Below, one piece after another: positions 22,470 to 24,451 of a stretch of DNA of 24,451 nucleotides; position 1 is the stretch's first letter, and each line of letters starts with the position of its first letter. Location of the stretch: assembly GCF_049366555.1 (NCBI RefSeq), contig NZ_JBMMGT010000032.1, positions 1-24,451 of the forward strand. Reading direction: 5' to 3'. A model generated the notes under the pieces. That model was not told the DNA's origin, searched no databases, and saw only the letters and a list, made by a program, of their open reading frames with translations. Made by a program: the position numbers and the translations under genes. The stretch comes from Avibacterium volantium_A (GTDB taxonomy: Bacteria > Pseudomonadota > Gammaproteobacteria > Enterobacterales > Pasteurellaceae).

Positions 22470-24451
22470 TTAATTAGGTTGAGTGGAGTTTAGTGACTCT
22501 TTCAATAAAGATAGTAATTTTTTCTCAGTGTTTTTATATGATAAAACATTTTTAACGGTCAGGTATCCCTCTCTTCCATATTTCTTCCTGAGATTAGTAT
22601 CATAATAAAGTTTTAATAAATAATTCGTAGCCTCTGAGATATTAGGGTCGGCCCACAGCCATCCTTTTTCATATGGCCCCCAATTATCTGGAATTTGTAT
22701 CATTGAAAAATCTACTTTTAATATTGAGTTTCCTATATAATCTTGAACTCCAGAATAGTTAGTGCAGATTACTGGGGTATGGCTAACCATGGCTTCGGCG
22801 ATAGTCAATCCAAATCCTTCTGAACGGAATAGAGCTAAGTATACATCAATTATTTCATAGAAATAGTTTATTTCAGCATTTTCCCAAAATGAAGTAAAAA
22901 CCTTTATCCTAGAGTCGTTGCCAATAATATCTAAAATCTTATTATAATCTTTTATATTGTTATTTATACCAGATATTTTTAATATTAGGCATGCATCATC
23001 TTTATCTTTAAAGGCCTCTTTAAAACACTTTATAACACCTTCAGGATTTTTTCGGAAATAATAACTATTTAGATCAAAAATATATCCAGCAATAAATTCA
23101 TATTCTTCTCTTATTTTTTTTAAGTCTCTTTGTATGGTTTTTGATTCCACTTCAGTTTCATCCACAATATGTTGAAGAACTCCTTTGTGGCATTGCACAT
23201 CTTTTAATGCTTTCATCATATAGTTACTGATACCCCACACTGAATGCAAGTTTTTTGATGCTTTCCTGAAAGCTAAAATAGGATTATCAGATTCCCAAGC
23301 CCAGATCCCAATTACGCAGCTAAAATATTTACATATTTCAAAGAATTCTTTTTCTATAAAAAGAGTCTCAGGAGCATTATAGTGATTGATAATAAATAGT
23401 GGAGGATTAGAAAGTAAATTATTTATAACCTGGTTTTTCCAAGAATGATCATTTAAATCAAATTTAATTACATTAAATCCCATTTCTTCCAATAAATGTA
23501 TGTATCCTCTAGATGCTCTTCCAACTCCAATAGTAGAGCTTAAATAGCCGATATAGTAGATGTTTATATGACGGTAATATCCGTTTAGAAAATTTTCTTT
23601 ATCTTTTGATAAAGTAATTCTGGCTTCGAGCATTTTGCGGAGATTGGATAACTCATTTCTTTCAATAAGTAAATTCACATCATTAGGGTAGTTTATATAT
23701 CTTTCTATAAGAATATTGTAATTTCTCTCTTGCAACTTCTGTTTTTCTAAGGATGGAAAAGAGCCTCCGTGTTTGTGAAAAACAAATAAGTTAGTTACAT
23801 GGATATTTTTATATCCTGCAACTATTGCTCTTTGTGACCAGTCATTCTCTTCGCAGTAGCCTTTTCCATATATTTCATCAAACATACCAATTTTCTTTAC
23901 TAGTTTCTTATTTACTCCCATACAAAAACCTACAGCTGTGGGAATTTCTATATATGTATTCTCAAAGTTTACTGTTCTGAAATATGAATCTATTTGATTG
24001 ACATCAAGGTCTAAAAGCATTTTATTATCTTCTAGGTATTTAGGAAAACTGCAGATAGTTCCAGCATTTGTGAATGGCGTTGTACTAGCAATATTTTCCA
24101 TGGTGAAGATAGGATACATCAAACGTTCTAACCAATAAGGAGGAACTTCTACATCCGTATTGAGTAAAACAAAATGATTATCTGTTAATTCTACCAATTT
24201 GTTTACTGTTTTTATAAATCCAAGGTTCTCATTATTTTCAATTAGTAAAAAATTTATACCGTAGCTTTCTTTTATACTTTTTAAAAAAGGACTGACTCTC
24301 TTATCTGTACTTTTATCATTGCAAACTAATAATCTATAAGGAATACTTGTATTATTTTTAATGCTATTGAATAATGGTAATAAATAATCGAATCCATTAT
24401 ATACAGGAATAATAATGTCAATGGGCTTTTCAGTTGTTAATTTTGGTATTT
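22470..24451 (-). CDS. Two-domain glycosyltransferase, GT2 plus GT4 (5' end outside window)
   Basis: The frame is open to the window edge (last full codon at 24447-24449), so 659 C-terminal residues are visible and the true start is upstream; starting at TTG 24197 would cut through the first domain. The N-terminal part is a GT-A fold of family 2: DIIIPVYNGFDYL, LLVCNDKSTD, ENNENLGFIKTVN, then the metal-binding-like LLNTDVEVP and CEENDWSQRA. The C-terminal part is a GT-B fold of family 4: GVGRASRGYIHLLEEMGF at its start and the donor-binding SEGFGLTIAEAM, with the E-x7-E spacing, near the end. It probably adds two sugars in polysaccharide synthesis; specificity unknown. It is 21 bases upstream of manC in the same operon and very AT-rich. 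Confidence 0.9.
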   Translation of the reverse strand, partial: IPKLTTEKPIDIIIPVYNGFDYLLPLFNSIKNNTSIPYRLLVCNDKSTDKRVSPFLKSIKESYGINFLLIENNENLGFIKTVNKLVELTDNHFVLLNTDVEVPPYWLERLMYPIFTMENIASTTPFTNAGTICSFPKYLEDNKMLLDLDVNQIDSYFRTVNFENTYIEIPTAVGFCMGVNKKLVKKIGMFDEIYGKGYCEENDWSQRAIVAGYKNIHVTNLFVFHKHGGSFPSLEKQKLQERNYNILIERYINYPNDVNLLIERNELSNLRKMLEARITLSKDKENFLNGYYRHINIYYIGYLSSTIGVGRASRGYIHLLEEMGFNVIKFDLNDHSWKNQVINNLLSNPPLFIINHYNAPETLFIEKEFFEICKYFSCVIGIWAWESDNPILAFRKASKNLHSVWGISNYMMKALKDVQCHKGVLQHIVDETEVESKTIQRDLKKIREEYEFIAGYIFDLNSYYFRKNPEGVIKCFKEAFKDKDDACLILKISGINNNIKDYNKILDIIGNDSRIKVFTSFWENAEINYFYEIIDVYLALFRSEGFGLTIAEAMVSHTPVICTNYSGVQDYIGNSILKVDFSMIQIPDNWGPYEKGWLWADPNISEATNYLLKLYYDTNLRKKYGREGYLTVKNVLSYKNTEKKLLSLLKESLNSTQPN

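Overview
The window carries the ribosomal-protein and RNA-polymerase core of a member of the Pasteurellaceae, flanked by two accessory segments. The family call rests on eleven exact copies of the Haemophilus-type DNA uptake signal (AAGTGCGGT or its complement), all between genes, and on proteins close to enterobacterial and Haemophilus orthologues (S12, S7, EF-G, EF-Tu, RpoB, RpoC). I do not assign a genus.

Layout. (1) 1-2151: the 3' end of a very large RTX-type adhesin gene with Ig-like domains, a von Willebrand A domain, RTX repeats and a type I secretion tail. (2) 2307-6912: the str operon rpsL-rpsG-fusA-tuf, with a consensus promoter, a conserved S7 feedback element between rpsL and rpsG, and a terminator. 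(3) 7064-8154: secE-nusG with its own promoter and terminator. (4) 8180-9501: rplK-rplA with promoter, probable L1 feedback site and terminator. (5) 9549-10803: rplJ-rplL with promoter, a clear L10 leader and a very strong terminator. (6) 10825-19532: rpoB-rpoC with its own promoter, a 235-nt leader and a terminator. (7) satP, an acetate/succinate transporter, after two tandem uptake-signal hairpins. (8) 20413-24451, minus strand: an AT-rich surface-polysaccharide operon with a two-domain glycosyltransferase (cut by the window edge), a ManC-type guanylyltransferase without an isomerase domain, and a rhamnosyltransferase-like GT2.

The core is more modular than in E. coli. Each two- to four-gene block has its own promoter and a strong intrinsic terminator, so rpoBC looks uncoupled from rplJL. 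The str operon runs straight into secE-nusG rather than into the S10 operon, which suggests past recombination between two tuf copies. Three of the promoters (rplK, rplJ, rpoB) have a stem-loop starting within a few bases of the predicted transcript start. All five core promoters have GC-containing discriminators, as expected for stringent control.

The flanking RTX and polysaccharide genes have no uptake signals, and parts of both differ in base composition from the core. They look like exchangeable surface-structure genes. I found no tRNA, rRNA, CRISPR array, insertion sequence or phage gene. Promoters, leaders and hairpins were identified by eye, without folding or database searches.
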